Source: Streptomyces zhihengii (GTDB lineage Bacteria; Actinomycetota; Actinomycetes; Streptomycetales; Streptomycetaceae). From it: 64,000 nt of DNA. How positions within the stretch are numbered: position 1 is the first letter of the stretch; each line of letters starts with the position of its first letter. Shown piece by piece: positions 5,345 to 14,033 of the stretch. Under the pieces are notes generated by a model. That model worked only from the letters and a program-made list of their open reading frames with translations. It was not told the origin of the DNA and searched no databases. The position numbers were made by a program, and so were the translations under genes. The stretch is taken from contig NZ_JAFEJA010000001.1 in NCBI RefSeq assembly GCF_016919245.1, forward strand, positions 806,001 to 870,000, given 5' to 3'.

Positions 5345-7900
5345 TCAGGCGGGTGCGGTGGCCGTGCGGATCAGGTCGCGTATCCGGCTCGGTGAGAGGG
5401 GGCCGCGGCGCACGACCACGCCGAACGGGCGCAGCGCGTCCTCGACGGCGCCGGCCAGCACGGCCTGCGGGGCGATGGCGCCGCCCTCGCCGAGCCCCTT
5501 GACCCCGAGGTCGTTCATGGGGCTCGGGGTGACGATCTCGTCCAGGTCGAGGTCCGGGATCTCCGACGAGGTGGGCACCAGGTAGTCCATGTAGGTGCCG
5601 GTGCGGGGCTGGCCGTCGGGCCCGTACACCATCTCCTCGTAGAGGGCGCCGCCGATGCCCTGGGCGACGCCGCCGGTGATCTGGCCCTCCGCGATGAGCG
5701 GGTTGACGATGACGCCCGCGTCGTGGACGACGACGTAGTGGAGGATCGTGACCTCGCCGGTGTGCTCGTCGACCTCCACGACGGCCGCGTGCGCGCCGCC
5801 GGCGACGGCGAAGCCCGGCGGGCGGAAGTGGACGGTCTCGCTGAGCTCGGTGCCGTGGCGGCCGTCGGTGGGCTCGGGGGTGCCGGGCAGCGGGGCGCGG
5901 CCGGCCAGTTCGGCGAGGGTGATCGAGGGGCCGTCCGGATCCTTCGCCGCCACCACGCCGTCGGCCAGCACGAGTTCCCCGGCCGGTGTCTCCAGCCTGC
6001 GGGCCGCCGCGTCGACGATCTTCTCGTGGAGCAGCCGGCCCGCGCGGTGGGTGGCGTTGCCCGCGTTCACCAGGGCCCGGCTGGCGATGGTGCCCACGCC
6101 GAACGGGGTGGCGTCGGTGTCGCCGCCGACCACGTCGATCACGTCCGGGGGGACGCCGATGGCGTCGGCGGCGATCTGGGCCATGGAGGTGCGGTGGCCC
6201 TGCCCCTGGGAGGGCGCGCCGATGGCGAGGCGCACCCGGCCGCTGGGCAGGACGTCCACACGGGCGGTCTCGAAGGGGCCGAGCCCGGTCGCCTCGATGT
6301 ACATCGCGAACCCGATGCCGACGTGCCGGCCCTCACGGGCGCCTTCCCGCTGCCGGGCGCGGACGTCCTCGACGCCGGAACGGGCGACGGCCCGGCGCAG
6401 CAGTTCGGGGTAGTCGCCGGAGTCGTAGGACTGCGGCCTGCCCGAGCGGTCGACCAGGCCGGTCTCGTACGGCATCTCCTCGGGCCGCACCAGGTTGCGT
6501 GCCCGCAGTTCCTCCGGGGCGATCCCCAGGCGGGCGGCGAGCCGGTCCATGGCGCGTTCCATCGCGAACACGGTCTCGGGGCGGCCGGCGCCCCGGTACG
6601 GCGTGGCGAAGGCGGTGTTGGTGAGGGTGCCGGTGACGTCGATGTCCACGTTCGGGATCCGGTAGGGCCCGAGCAGATGGCAGAGCGAGTTGTACGGGAC
6701 GACCAGGCCGGTCATGTTGTACGCGCCGAAGTTGACGGTGATCCGGTCGCGGACGGCGAGGAGCCGGCCGTCGGCGTCCGCGGCGAGCTCGATCTCGTGG
6801 ACCTGCTCGCGGGCGTGCGAGGAGGCGGTGAGGTTCTCGTTGCGGTCCTCCCGCCACACGACGGGGCGGCCGATGCGGCGGGCGGCGTGCGGGACGAGGA
6901 GTTCCTCGACGTAGAGGATGCCCTTCTGCCCGAAGCCGCCGCCGACGTCGGCGGCGATCACCCGCACGTCCGCGGCGTCGAGACCGAGGGTGTGGGCGAC
7001 GGCGTCCCGCAGCCGGTGGGGTGTCTGGGTGCCGGACCAGATCGTCAGCCGCCCGCTGTAGGGGTCGACCTGGGCGGAGATCGCGCGGGTCTCGATGGGC
7101 GAGGCGACGTAGCGGTGGGCCTCGAAGCGTTCGGCGACCACCGCGTGGGCGCCCGCGAACGCCGCGTCGGGGTCGCCGACGCGGGTGGCCACGGCGACGG
7201 CGGTGTTGTCGGGCAGGTCCTGGTGGAGCAGGGGGGCGCCGGGGGCGAGCGCCGCCTCGGGGTCGACGAGCACGGGCAGGGGCGCGTAGCGGACGTCGAC
7301 GAGTTCGAGGGCGTCCTCGGCCAGGTAGCGGTTCTCGGCGAACACGACGGCGACGGGCTGGCCGACGTAGAGCACCCGGTCGCGGGCGAGCAACGACATG
7401 GGCGTCATCCGGACGACCGGGTCGAGGAGTGCGGCGAGGCCCGGCGGGGTGCGCAGCTCCTCCTTGTTGAGCATGGCGGGCAGGCCGGTCACGTCGTCGC
7501 CGGTCCACACCGCGACGACGCCGGGCGCGGCGAGCGCCGCGCTCACGTCGACGGACTCCACGCGGGCGTGGGCGTGGGGGCTGCGCAGGAAGGCGGCCTC
7601 GACGGCGCCGGGCAGGGCGATGTCGTCGACGTAGCGGCCCCGGCCGCGCAGCAGCCGGTCGTCCTCGACGCGCGGGACGCCGCGGCCGATCCAGCCGCCG
7701 CCCTCGTGTCCGTGGGGGTGTGCGTGGGCGGGGGCCTGGTCCGGGGCGGGGGCCTTCTGCGGGGCGGGGGCCTTCTGCGGGGTGCGGGCGGAGGCGGACC
7801 GCTTCGACGGCTTCGGCGGGGTGGACCGGGCGGCCGGGCTGGACGGGGTCGACTCGTTCGACAGGTCGGTCGGGTCGGCCGCGTTCGACGGGTTGGTCAT
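5345..7900 (-). CDS. Molybdopterin-binding large subunit of a xanthine-oxidase-family hydroxylase (form II CoxL type)
   Basis: The Mo-cofactor subunit hydroxylates a carbon centre of a heterocycle, aldehyde or similar compound with water as oxygen source. The 851-residue protein has an N-terminal low-complexity tail (about 70 residues, Pro/Ala/Ser-rich with two QKAPAP units), then GRGVPRVEDDRLLRGRGRYVDDI, the family start of the domain. The active-site loop reads PYRGAGR (about 434-440), the form II signature; genuine form I CO dehydrogenases have AYRCSFR, so this is probably not a CO dehydrogenase. The catalytic Glu is in GLGEGGAIAPQAV near the C-terminus. Its start lies 5 bases after the stop of the 2Fe-2S subunit gene, in the order M-S-L. 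Confidence 0.93.
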   Translation of the reverse strand: MTNPSNAADPTDLSNESTPSSPAARSTPPKPSKRSASARTPQKAPAPQKAPAPDQAPAHAHPHGHEGGGWIGRGVPRVEDDRLLRGRGRYVDDIALPGAVEAAFLRSPHAHARVESVDVSAALAAPGVVAVWTGDDVTGLPAMLNKEELRTPPGLAALLDPVVRMTPMSLLARDRVLYVGQPVAVVFAENRYLAEDALELVDVRYAPLPVLVDPEAALAPGAPLLHQDLPDNTAVAVATRVGDPDAAFAGAHAVVAERFEAHRYVASPIETRAISAQVDPYSGRLTIWSGTQTPHRLRDAVAHTLGLDAADVRVIAADVGGGFGQKGILYVEELLVPHAARRIGRPVVWREDRNENLTASSHAREQVHEIELAADADGRLLAVRDRITVNFGAYNMTGLVVPYNSLCHLLGPYRIPNVDIDVTGTLTNTAFATPYRGAGRPETVFAMERAMDRLAARLGIAPEELRARNLVRPEEMPYETGLVDRSGRPQSYDSGDYPELLRRAVARSGVEDVRARQREGAREGRHVGIGFAMYIEATGLGPFETARVDVLPSGRVRLAIGAPSQGQGHRTSMAQIAADAIGVPPDVIDVVGGDTDATPFGVGTIASRALVNAGNATHRAGRLLHEKIVDAAARRLETPAGELVLADGVVAAKDPDGPSITLAELAGRAPLPGTPEPTDGRHGTELSETVHFRPPGFAVAGGAHAAVVEVDEHTGEVTILHYVVVHDAGVIVNPLIAEGQITGGVAQGIGGALYEEMVYGPDGQPRTGTYMDYLVPTSSEIPDLDLDEIVTPSPMNDLGVKGLGEGGAIAPQAVLAGAVEDALRPFGVVVRRGPLSPSRIRDLIRTATAPA

Positions 7901-7905
7901 CAGGG

Positions 7906-8460
7906 TCACTCCCCGAAGCGCTCGTCGAGTGCCCGGCAGACGGCACGGCGGATGTTGCGGTAGCCGGTGCACCGGCAGAGGTGGCCGCTGAGGGCGTCGG
8001 CGACCTGCTCCTCGTCCGGCCGCGCGGGCTGTTCGGTGAGGGCGGTCGCCGTCATCACGAACCCCGGTGTGCAGAAACCGCACTGCATGCCGTGGCACTC
8101 GTGGAAGGCGCGCTGCACGGGGGTGAGCGGGGCGTCGTCCGGGGCCAGGCCCTCGACGGTGCGCAGGTCGGCGCCCTCGCACTGGACGGCCAGGGTGAGG
8201 CAGGTGCGCGCAGGTTCGCCGTCGAGCAGGACGGTGCACGCGCCGCAGACCCCGTGTTCGCAGCCGGTGTGGGTGCCGGTGAGGCCGAGCCGGTCGCGCA
8301 GGAAGTCGCTGAGCAGCAGCCTCGACTCGACCTCGGCGGCCACCGGCCGGCCGTTGACCGTGAGGCGTATCGCGTGCCAGGCGGACGGCTCGGCGAGCGG
8401 CGGGGTGCGCACGGTCGCCGGGGCAGGCCCGGACGGTGCGGCGGGGACGGTAGCGGTCAT
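7906..8460 (-). CDS. 2Fe-2S small subunit of the molybdenum hydroxylase (CoxS type)
   Basis: This is the electron-transfer subunit with two [2Fe-2S] clusters. The 184-residue protein has the ferredoxin-like N-terminal cluster motif GCEHGVCGACTVLLDG followed by the fourth cysteine in ARTCL, and the helical C-terminal cluster in MQCGFCTPGF and HLCRCTGYRNI. Electrons pass from the Mo centre through these clusters to FAD in the medium subunit. Its ATG overlaps the TGA of the medium-subunit gene by 4 bases, so translation is coupled. The first 25 residues are a non-conserved Ala/Pro extension. Confidence 0.95.
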   Translation of the reverse strand: MTATVPAAPSGPAPATVRTPPLAEPSAWHAIRLTVNGRPVAAEVESRLLLSDFLRDRLGLTGTHTGCEHGVCGACTVLLDGEPARTCLTLAVQCEGADLRTVEGLAPDDAPLTPVQRAFHECHGMQCGFCTPGFVMTATALTEQPARPDEEQVADALSGHLCRCTGYRNIRRAVCRALDERFGE

Positions 8461-9329
8461 CGGGTGCGCTCCCATGCGGTGGTGCAGGCGCGGACGAGGA
8501 GGTGGGCGGCGCTCTCGCGCCGGTGTTCGGCGGTGGAGTGGACGTCGTCGGCGGGGGCGAGTGCGCCGAGGGCGGCGCGGGCGGCCTCCGCACGGGCCGC
8601 GGGGCCGGCGTCGGTGCCGGTCAGCGCGGCCTCGGCGGCGGTGAGGCGTACGGGCGTGGGGCCGGCGCCGCAGCAGACGACGCGGGCCCGGCGCACGGTG
8701 TCCGACGCCGGGTCGCGTTCGAGGAGGACGGCGACGCCGACGGTGGCGAAGTCGCCGTGCCGGCGGGTCAGTTCCTCGAAGGCCCGGCCGTGGTGGGCCG
8801 CGAGGGGCGGGAACACCACCTCGGTGAGGAGTTCGTCGGGCTCGACGGCGGTCGCGAAGGTGGCGACGAAGAAGTCGGCGGCCTCGACGGTGCGGGTGCC
8901 GCGCGGGCCGGCGACCACGAAGCGGGCGTCGAGCGCGAGGGCGGCGGTGGGCAGTTCGGCGGCCGGGTCGTGGTGCGCGAGACTGCCGCAGACCGTGCCC
9001 CGGCCGCGGATCTGCGGATGGCCGATGAGACCGATGGCGTCGGCCAGCAGGGGCCAGCCGTCCCGGACCGCGGGGTCGGCGGCGGCGCGGGACTGCCGCA
9101 CGGCGGCGCCGATCCGCAGACAGCCGTCGGAGTCGACGACGACACGGCCGAGTTCGGGGATGCGGGTGATGTCGACGAGCACCTCGGGCCGGGCGAGGCG
9201 CATGTTCAGCATGGGGATCAGGGACTGCCCGCCGGCCAGGACCTTGGCGTCGCGGCTGTCGTCGGCGAGCAGGGCGAGCGCGTCGCCGACGGTGCGGGGG
9301 GCTGTGTAGTCGAACGGTGTGGGTTTCAA
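8457..9329 (-). CDS. FAD-binding medium subunit of the molybdenum hydroxylase (CoxM type)
   Basis: This is the flavin subunit that receives electrons and passes them to an external acceptor. The 290-residue protein starts MKPTPFDYTAPRTV, carries the FAD-pyrophosphate motif AGGQSLIP near residue 33 and the second motif TVCGSLAHHDPAAELP near residue 110, then the C-terminal CO_deh_flav_C domain. It is the first gene of the M-S-L-G operon, and its promoter must lie in the AT-rich stretch 9380-9430 shared with the divergent xdhC-like gene. Confidence 0.95.
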   Translation of the reverse strand: MKPTPFDYTAPRTVGDALALLADDSRDAKVLAGGQSLIPMLNMRLARPEVLVDITRIPELGRVVVDSDGCLRIGAAVRQSRAAADPAVRDGWPLLADAIGLIGHPQIRGRGTVCGSLAHHDPAAELPTAALALDARFVVAGPRGTRTVEAADFFVATFATAVEPDELLTEVVFPPLAAHHGRAFEELTRRHGDFATVGVAVLLERDPASDTVRRARVVCCGAGPTPVRLTAAEAALTGTDAGPAARAEAARAALGALAPADDVHSTAEHRRESAAHLLVRACTTAWERTR

Positions 9330-9548
9330 CCTGCTGCCACCGGACCTCTCGGGGTCGTGGTCGCGCCGGGGCGATCGACACGGACGAAGCTATCTAACAC
9401 CTGAAATGATTTACACTAAAGTTTATTCTTGGCAAGAGGCGGCGGCGGATTGCCCGATTTCTCTCGCGTCCCCGAGCGCCTCGGTCTCCGTCACCGCGGC
9501 CGCCGCCGGCGCCGCCGCGCGCCCGATCCACCTACCGGGGTGAGCCTC
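9330..9548. promoter_or_regulatory. Divergent promoter region between hydroxylase operon and xdhC-like gene
   Basis: The 219-base gap holds an AT-rich core at 9390-9430. A palindromic TTTACACTAAA (9410-9420) is a candidate operator. On the minus strand TTTAGT and TTAGAT are 17 bases apart, a weak promoter candidate for the M-S-L operon. No clear plus-strand promoter pair was found. Confidence 0.5.
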
Positions 9549-10685
9549 ATGCGACATGTCATCGAGCAGGCGGCCGCCTGGCAGCGGGCCGGGGTCCGCT
9601 TCGCCATGGCCACCGTCGTCCGCACCTGGGGCTCGGCCCCGCACGGGGCGGGCGCCACCATGCTGGTCGCCGCGGACGGCCGGGTCGCCGGGAGCGTCTC
9701 CGGCGGCTGTGTCGAGGCCGCGGTCTGCGCCGCGGCGGAGGAGGTGCTCGCCGGGGAACCCGCCCGCGTCGAGCGCTGGGGCGTCGGCGACGAGGACGCC
9801 TTCGCGGTGGGGCTGACCTGCGGCGGGACCATCGAGGTCCTGATCCGCGAGGCGCCGCCAGAGGCGGTGCTCGACCGGGTCGCGCGGGAGGCGGCGGCCG
9901 GGGTGCCGGTCGCACTGGTGACCCCGCTCGACGGCGGCGGCTGCCTCGCCGCGGGCGGCGACGGCGTCACCGGCTCCCTCGGCGACGCGGCGTCCGACCG
10001 CGCGGCCGGCCTGGCCGCGGAGGGGATGCTGGGACGCGGGGCGAGCGGGGTGGTGACCGCGGGGGCGGACCAGGAGACGGCGGACGCCGCAGGCGAGGCG
10101 GGGGCGGACGCCACGGCGGACGCCGGCGGGTGCGCGCCCGCGCGGGAGCTGCTGGTGCAGTCCTTCGCGCCGCGCCCGCGGCTGCTGATCTTCGGGGCGG
10201 CCGAGTTCGCCCGGCCGCTCACCGCGATCGGCGCGGCCCTCGGCCACCGGGTGACCGTCTGCGACGCCCGCCCCGCCTTCGCCGTCCCCGCGCGCTTTCC
10301 CGGCGCGGACGAGGTGGTGACCGACCGGCCGGACCGCTGGTTCACGGCGCACGCCGGCCCGGTCGGACCGGCGACGGCGGTGTGCGTGCTGACCCACGAC
10401 GCCCGGTTCGACGTGCCCGTCCTGGCTCTCGCCCTGCGCTCCGGGGCCGGCTACGTGGGCGCCATGGGCAGTCGGCGCACCCACACGGACCGGCTGGAGC
10501 GCCTGCGCGCGGCGGGCGCCACCGAGGCCGAACTCGCCCGGCTGCGCTCGCCGATCGGGCTCGATCTCGGCGGGCGGGGAGCGGAGGAGACCGCTCTGTC
10601 GATCATGGCGGAGATCGTCGCGGTCCGGCGCGGCGGGAGCGGCGCTCCGCTCACGGAGCGCGAGGGACCTGTGCACGGGTCGTGA
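9549..10685 (+). CDS. XdhC/CoxI-family molybdenum cofactor insertion protein
   Basis: XdhC proteins bind Mo cofactor, promote its sulfuration and insert it into xanthine-oxidase-type enzymes. The 378-residue product has the N-terminal CoxI domain (GSAPHGAGATMLVAADGRVAGSVSGGCVE and LTCGGTIEV) and a C-terminal Rossmann domain (PRLLIFGAAEFARPLTAIG through YVGAMGSRRTHTDRL and IGLDLGGRGAEETALSI). An Ala/Gly-rich linker near residues 155-200 joins them. The ATG at 9549 is preferred because upstream residues are an Arg-rich run; a GTG at 9540 is an alternative. It is divergent from its presumed client enzyme and supports that enzyme being a sulfurated Mo hydroxylase. Confidence 0.92.
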   Translation: MRHVIEQAAAWQRAGVRFAMATVVRTWGSAPHGAGATMLVAADGRVAGSVSGGCVEAAVCAAAEEVLAGEPARVERWGVGDEDAFAVGLTCGGTIEVLIREAPPEAVLDRVAREAAAGVPVALVTPLDGGGCLAAGGDGVTGSLGDAASDRAAGLAAEGMLGRGASGVVTAGADQETADAAGEAGADATADAGGCAPARELLVQSFAPRPRLLIFGAAEFARPLTAIGAALGHRVTVCDARPAFAVPARFPGADEVVTDRPDRWFTAHAGPVGPATAVCVLTHDARFDVPVLALALRSGAGYVGAMGSRRTHTDRLERLRAAGATEAELARLRSPIGLDLGGRGAEETALSIMAEIVAVRRGGSGAPLTEREGPVHGS

Positions 10686-10691
10686 CCGTTT

Positions 10692-10723
10692 TTGAACGAC
10701 TGTTTTTATGAACACTCGTTTAA
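10692..10723 (+). promoter_or_regulatory. 32-bp interrupted palindrome, probable TetR-type operator
   Basis: The site reads TTGAACGACTGTT, six bases, then AACACTCGTTTAA; the arms match at 12 of 16 dyad positions, with core half-sites AACGA-N-TGTT and AACA-N-TCGTT. It ends 10 bases before the GTG of the TetR-MarR gene in an AT-rich gap of 48 bases, as expected of an autoregulatory TetR operator. Confidence 0.65.
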
Positions 10724-10733
10724 TCTGAGCCAT

Positions 10734-12158
10734 GTGGACGCGAAGAGCAAGAGCCAGGACGCCCCCCGCACCCCGTCCGGCGTGACCGGGGAGGAATCCG
10801 CCGAGCGGCCCCCGGGCCGCCGGCGCGCCGGATCGCACGACCCCGAGGGCAACCGCAGAGCGGTCCTGGACGCGGCGCGCCGGCTGTTCGGCGCCCACGG
10901 GTACCGGGGCGCCGGGGTCCGCGCCATCGCGGCGGAGGCCGGGGTGACGCCGGGGCTGGTGATGGCGTACTTCGGGACGAAGGACGCGCTCTTCCGGGAG
11001 GTCGTGGGGAGCGGGACGGGGGTCACCGAGGACGTGCTGGCGGCCGCCACCCACGACACGGCCGACGTGCCGGCGGCACTCGCCGCGGCCTATCTCAACC
11101 GGTGGGACCGGCTCCCGGCCGACGACCCGTGGCCCGCCCTCATCCGCTCGGCCATCGGCCACGCGCCCAGCGCGGAGATGCTGCGCACCATCCTCGACAC
11201 ACAGGTGGGCGCCCCCCTCGCCCGCCTCCTCGGCGACGGCCCCGGAGCGGAGGTGCGCACCGCGCTGGTCCGCAGCGTGCTCTTCGGCGTGATCATGGAG
11301 CGCTACCTCTTCGCCCACGAACCGGCCTCGTCCGTCCCCACCTCCACCCTGACCCCGGCCCTGACCCAGGTCCTGACGGCCGCGTTCACCGCGGACGCGG
11401 AGGGATGCGGCGCGGCTGGGGCGGCCGCGGATGGTGCGGGCGGGGCGCCGGGACCGGGCGGGCGCGCCGGTGCTGCCGGCACCGCCACTCCCCCGGATCC
11501 CACCGGCTCCCACCCGGCCGCGCCGGGGTCGGCACCGCTCACCCCGCCGAACGCCGGAGCGCAGCCCGCCGCGGATGACGCGGCCGGGACCGCGGGCCCG
11601 GGCGCCGCCGGGGCGGGCGAGGCCGGGGCCGCACCGGCACGGGGCAGCGCCGGCGACGCGGACGGCGCCGTGCGTCCCGGGGCTCACCGGGAATCCGCCG
11701 CCGAGGGCGGCACCCCCGGTGGGGCGGCGGTGTTCGGTGGGCTGGCGGCGTGCGCGCAGCGGCATCAGGCCGTGGTCGGAAAGGCGGTGCGGGGGTACGG
11801 GATCAGTCTGCCCGCGTACGAGGTGCTGGCGGCGCTGCGGGAGGCGGGTGAGCCGTACCGGCGGACCACCGGGGAGGTCGCGGCCCGGCAGGGGGTCGGG
11901 GCGGGCGGGCTGACGCAGCACGCCGACCGGCTGGAGGCGGCGGGGCTGATCCGGCGGGAGCGGGACGCCGGCGACCGCCGGATCGTGCATCTGTGCCTCA
12001 CGCCGGAGGGCGGGGAGCTGGCCGACCGGGTGCGCGCGGTGCGGGACGCCCAGGAGGAGGAGCTGCTCGCCCCGCTCGGCCCCGAGGACCGGCGGCGGCT
12101 CGCGGCGCTGCTCGGCGCGCTCGGCACGCCGGACGCCGCCGGCACACCCGGCACGTAG
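10734..12158 (+). CDS. TetR-linker-MarR fusion transcriptional regulator
   Basis: One uninterrupted 474-residue frame joins two regulators. Residues about 30-215 are TetR-like: NRRAVLDAARRLFGAHGYRGAGVRAIAAEAGVTPGLVMAYFGTKDALFREVV is the DNA-binding region, followed by a ligand/dimer domain with a TetR_C-type helix (RTALVRSVLFGVIMERYLFA). A linker of roughly 130 residues is almost wholly Ala, Gly and Pro. The last 140 residues are a MarR winged helix (YGISLPAYEVLAALREAGEPYRRTTGEVAARQGV, then AGLIRRERDAGDRRIVHLCLTPEG). The GTG at 10734 is chosen because the frame upstream of it is the operator palindrome. No internal start with a convincing ribosome site precedes the MarR part. It sits between the Mo hydroxylase and the aromatic genes and probably controls one or both. 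Confidence 0.8.
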   Translation: MDAKSKSQDAPRTPSGVTGEESAERPPGRRRAGSHDPEGNRRAVLDAARRLFGAHGYRGAGVRAIAAEAGVTPGLVMAYFGTKDALFREVVGSGTGVTEDVLAAATHDTADVPAALAAAYLNRWDRLPADDPWPALIRSAIGHAPSAEMLRTILDTQVGAPLARLLGDGPGAEVRTALVRSVLFGVIMERYLFAHEPASSVPTSTLTPALTQVLTAAFTADAEGCGAAGAAADGAGGAPGPGGRAGAAGTATPPDPTGSHPAAPGSAPLTPPNAGAQPAADDAAGTAGPGAAGAGEAGAAPARGSAGDADGAVRPGAHRESAAEGGTPGGAAVFGGLAACAQRHQAVVGKAVRGYGISLPAYEVLAALREAGEPYRRTTGEVAARQGVGAGGLTQHADRLEAAGLIRRERDAGDRRIVHLCLTPEGGELADRVRAVRDAQEEELLAPLGPEDRRRLAALLGALGTPDAAGTPGT

Positions 12159-12461
12159 AGCGCGAACGCGGCACACCGGACGGGCCCGCACGTCCCGCAC
12201 ACCCCGCACGACGGACGCGATCGGCACCCGCGGCGCGAGAGACCGCACCCGCACCCGCACCCGCACCCGCAGCGCCACCGACGGCACCCGCAGCACGACC
12301 GACCCGGCCCGCCCACCCACACGCCACCGACGCCCCGCAACCCGAACACGCCCCGCACACGGGACGCGGACGCGGACGCACCCCGCACGCGGACGGGGCC
12401 GGTGCCGTGGAGCGGTGGATCCGCTCCGCGGCGCCGGCCCCGGCACCCGCCCAGGGGGGCG
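12159..12461. other. Non-coding gap with (GCACCC)4 hexamer repeat
   Basis: The 303 bases separate the convergent TetR-MarR and MFS genes. The sequence is low complexity, dominated by CACCCG and CGGACGC-like words, with four exact GCACCC units at 12245-12268. No gene or strong terminator hairpin was identified. Confidence 0.6.
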
Positions 12462-13838
12462 TCAGCTGTTGAGTTCCTCCAGGGTCTTGCCCTTGGTCTC
12501 GATCGCGAACCAGGCGATCACCGCGCCCACCGCCGCGACGACGGCGAGCTGGGCGAAGACCAGCGAGAGGCTGCCGCCCGCGCCGATGATCGCGCCGACC
12601 GTGACCGGTCCGAGGATGACTCCGGCGCGGTTCCAGAGGCCGCCGAAGGAGGCGCCGGTGGCGCGGATGCGGGTCGGGTACATCTCGGGCGAGTAGAGGT
12701 ACAGGCCCGCGTTGATGGCGAACAGGAAGAAGGTCGTGCAGGAGGCGAACACCGCGACCTGGGTGCCCGAGGTGGCGCCGAGCACGGAGAGCACGCCGAG
12801 GGAGAGCATCGCGCCGGTGAGGGCGGCGATCAGCGCGGGGCGCCTGCCGATGCGGTCGATGACCATGGCGGCGATGAAGGTGCCCACCAGGCCCGTCACA
12901 TTGCTGAGCAGGGTGAAGACGAGCGCGGTGGTCAGATCGAGGCCGAACTCCTTGGTGTAGAGGGAGGGCAGCCAGGTGGAGATGCCGTGGTTCACGTAGT
13001 AGGCGACGAACCACAGACCGGAGATCACCGCCGTGCGCCGCAGGTAGCGCCCCTGGAACAGCTCCCGGATCCGGCCGGTGCCGGCGGCCTTCTCCTCGGC
13101 GGCGGGATCGGCGGGGGCGGGGGCCGGCAGCGGCTCGGCGGTGGACTGCTCGACCTGGGCCTCGATGCGGGCGATGACCGCCTCGGCCTCCTCGACCCGT
13201 CCGCGGGCGAGCAGCCAGCGCGGGGACTCCTCGACGTGGCGGGGCAGCGCGGCGGCGATCAGGACGGGCAGGGTGCCGATGACGAACATGGCGCGCCAGC
13301 CGAGGTTGGGGACGACCCAGACGGCGACCAGGGTGGCGGTGGCCAGACCTGCGGGGAAGATCATCTCGTACAGCAGCACGAAGCGCCCGCGCTTGTCGGA
13401 GCGCGCGATCTCGTTGATGTACGTGGCGGCGACGGGCACCACTCCGCCGATGCCGAGGCCCTGGACGAAGCGGAAGAGCGCGAACGTCTCGATGGAGCCG
13501 GAGAAGGCGACGGCGAGGCTGGACAGGCCGGTGATGCCCACGCCCAGCGCGACCGTCCGCACCCGGCCGATCCGGTCGCCCAGCCAGCCCGCGGCGAGGG
13601 CGCCGATGAGCATGCCGATGGAGGCGGCGGTGACGGCGAAGGTGGCCTGTCCGGTGGACAGGTTCCACTCGTCCATCAGGACGGGCAGGGCGGAGGCGGC
13701 CAGGAGCTGGTCGAACGCCTCGAAGAAGGTGACGGCGCCGATCAGGAAGCGGACCTTGACGTGCCAGCGCGAGTGCGGCAGTCGTTCGAGTCTCGCGGCT
13801 ATCGAGCCGAGGGCTGGCTTGCCGGCCACAGTCGTCAT
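12462..13838 (-). CDS. MFS transporter, sugar/aromatic-acid porter type
   Basis: This is a 12-helix secondary transporter, likely the uptake permease for the substrate of the neighbouring catabolic genes. The 458-residue protein has the MFS signature GWLGDRIGRVRTVALG between helices 2 and 3, the mirrored motif MVIDRIGRRPALIAAL between helices 8 and 9, PRWLLARGR after helix 6, YSPEMYPTRIRATG before helix 11, and the C-terminal ETKGKTLEEL typical of the sugar-porter branch. The start at 13838 has GGAAGG ten bases upstream. Divergent from the aldehyde dehydrogenase operon, with a shared type of operator in each promoter. Confidence 0.93.
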   Translation of the reverse strand: MTTVAGKPALGSIAARLERLPHSRWHVKVRFLIGAVTFFEAFDQLLAASALPVLMDEWNLSTGQATFAVTAASIGMLIGALAAGWLGDRIGRVRTVALGVGITGLSSLAVAFSGSIETFALFRFVQGLGIGGVVPVAATYINEIARSDKRGRFVLLYEMIFPAGLATATLVAVWVVPNLGWRAMFVIGTLPVLIAAALPRHVEESPRWLLARGRVEEAEAVIARIEAQVEQSTAEPLPAPAPADPAAEEKAAGTGRIRELFQGRYLRRTAVISGLWFVAYYVNHGISTWLPSLYTKEFGLDLTTALVFTLLSNVTGLVGTFIAAMVIDRIGRRPALIAALTGAMLSLGVLSVLGATSGTQVAVFASCTTFFLFAINAGLYLYSPEMYPTRIRATGASFGGLWNRAGVILGPVTVGAIIGAGGSLSLVFAQLAVVAAVGAVIAWFAIETKGKTLEELNS

Positions 13839-13905
13839 GGAGGGGTCCTTCCGCGAACAAGGGAGTTGCGGCGACAGTAGGGTCAAGTACCTAAGCGGTC
13901 AATGG

Positions 13906-13917
13906 TTAAGAGCTTAG
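13906..13917. promoter_or_regulatory. TTAAG-NN-CTTAG operator, MFS side
   Basis: TTAAGAGCTTAG lies 68 bases before the MFS start. It is contained in a wider inverted repeat CCTAAGC (13890-13896) and GCTTAGG (13912-13918). The same word recurs at 14022-14033 on the other side of the divergent region, which suggests one regulator controls both operons. Confidence 0.55.
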
Positions 13918-14021
13918 GAATCTTTCGGCCATCCGCTCGTGACACATCCTTCACATGAGGGATGCGGCGCTCAAGACCTCCTCCACAACGATTCCACCTC
14001 GGGGGCCTTGCGCCGAGAAAC

Positions 14022-14033
14022 TTAAGCCCTTAG
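14022..14033. promoter_or_regulatory. TTAAG-NN-CTTAG operator, aldehyde-dehydrogenase side
   Basis: TTAAGCCCTTAG is the second copy, 142 bases before the GTG at 14176, in an AT-rich patch that probably holds the promoter of the catabolic operon. A dyad of this size fits a MarR dimer better than a TetR dimer. Confidence 0.55.

Noticed and set aside
5345..7900. Annotation as a carbon monoxide dehydrogenase
   Set aside because: The active-site loop is PYRGAGR (form II), not AYRCSFR, and the gene neighbourhood is aromatic catabolism.
10692..10733. TTG-initiated N-terminal extension of the TetR-MarR protein
   Set aside because: These 14 codons coincide with the 32-bp operator palindrome and are AT-rich, unlike coding DNA here.
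12245..12268. GCACCC hexamer array considered as a CRISPR or mobile repeat
   Set aside because: It is a short uninterrupted microsatellite without spacers or inverted repeats.
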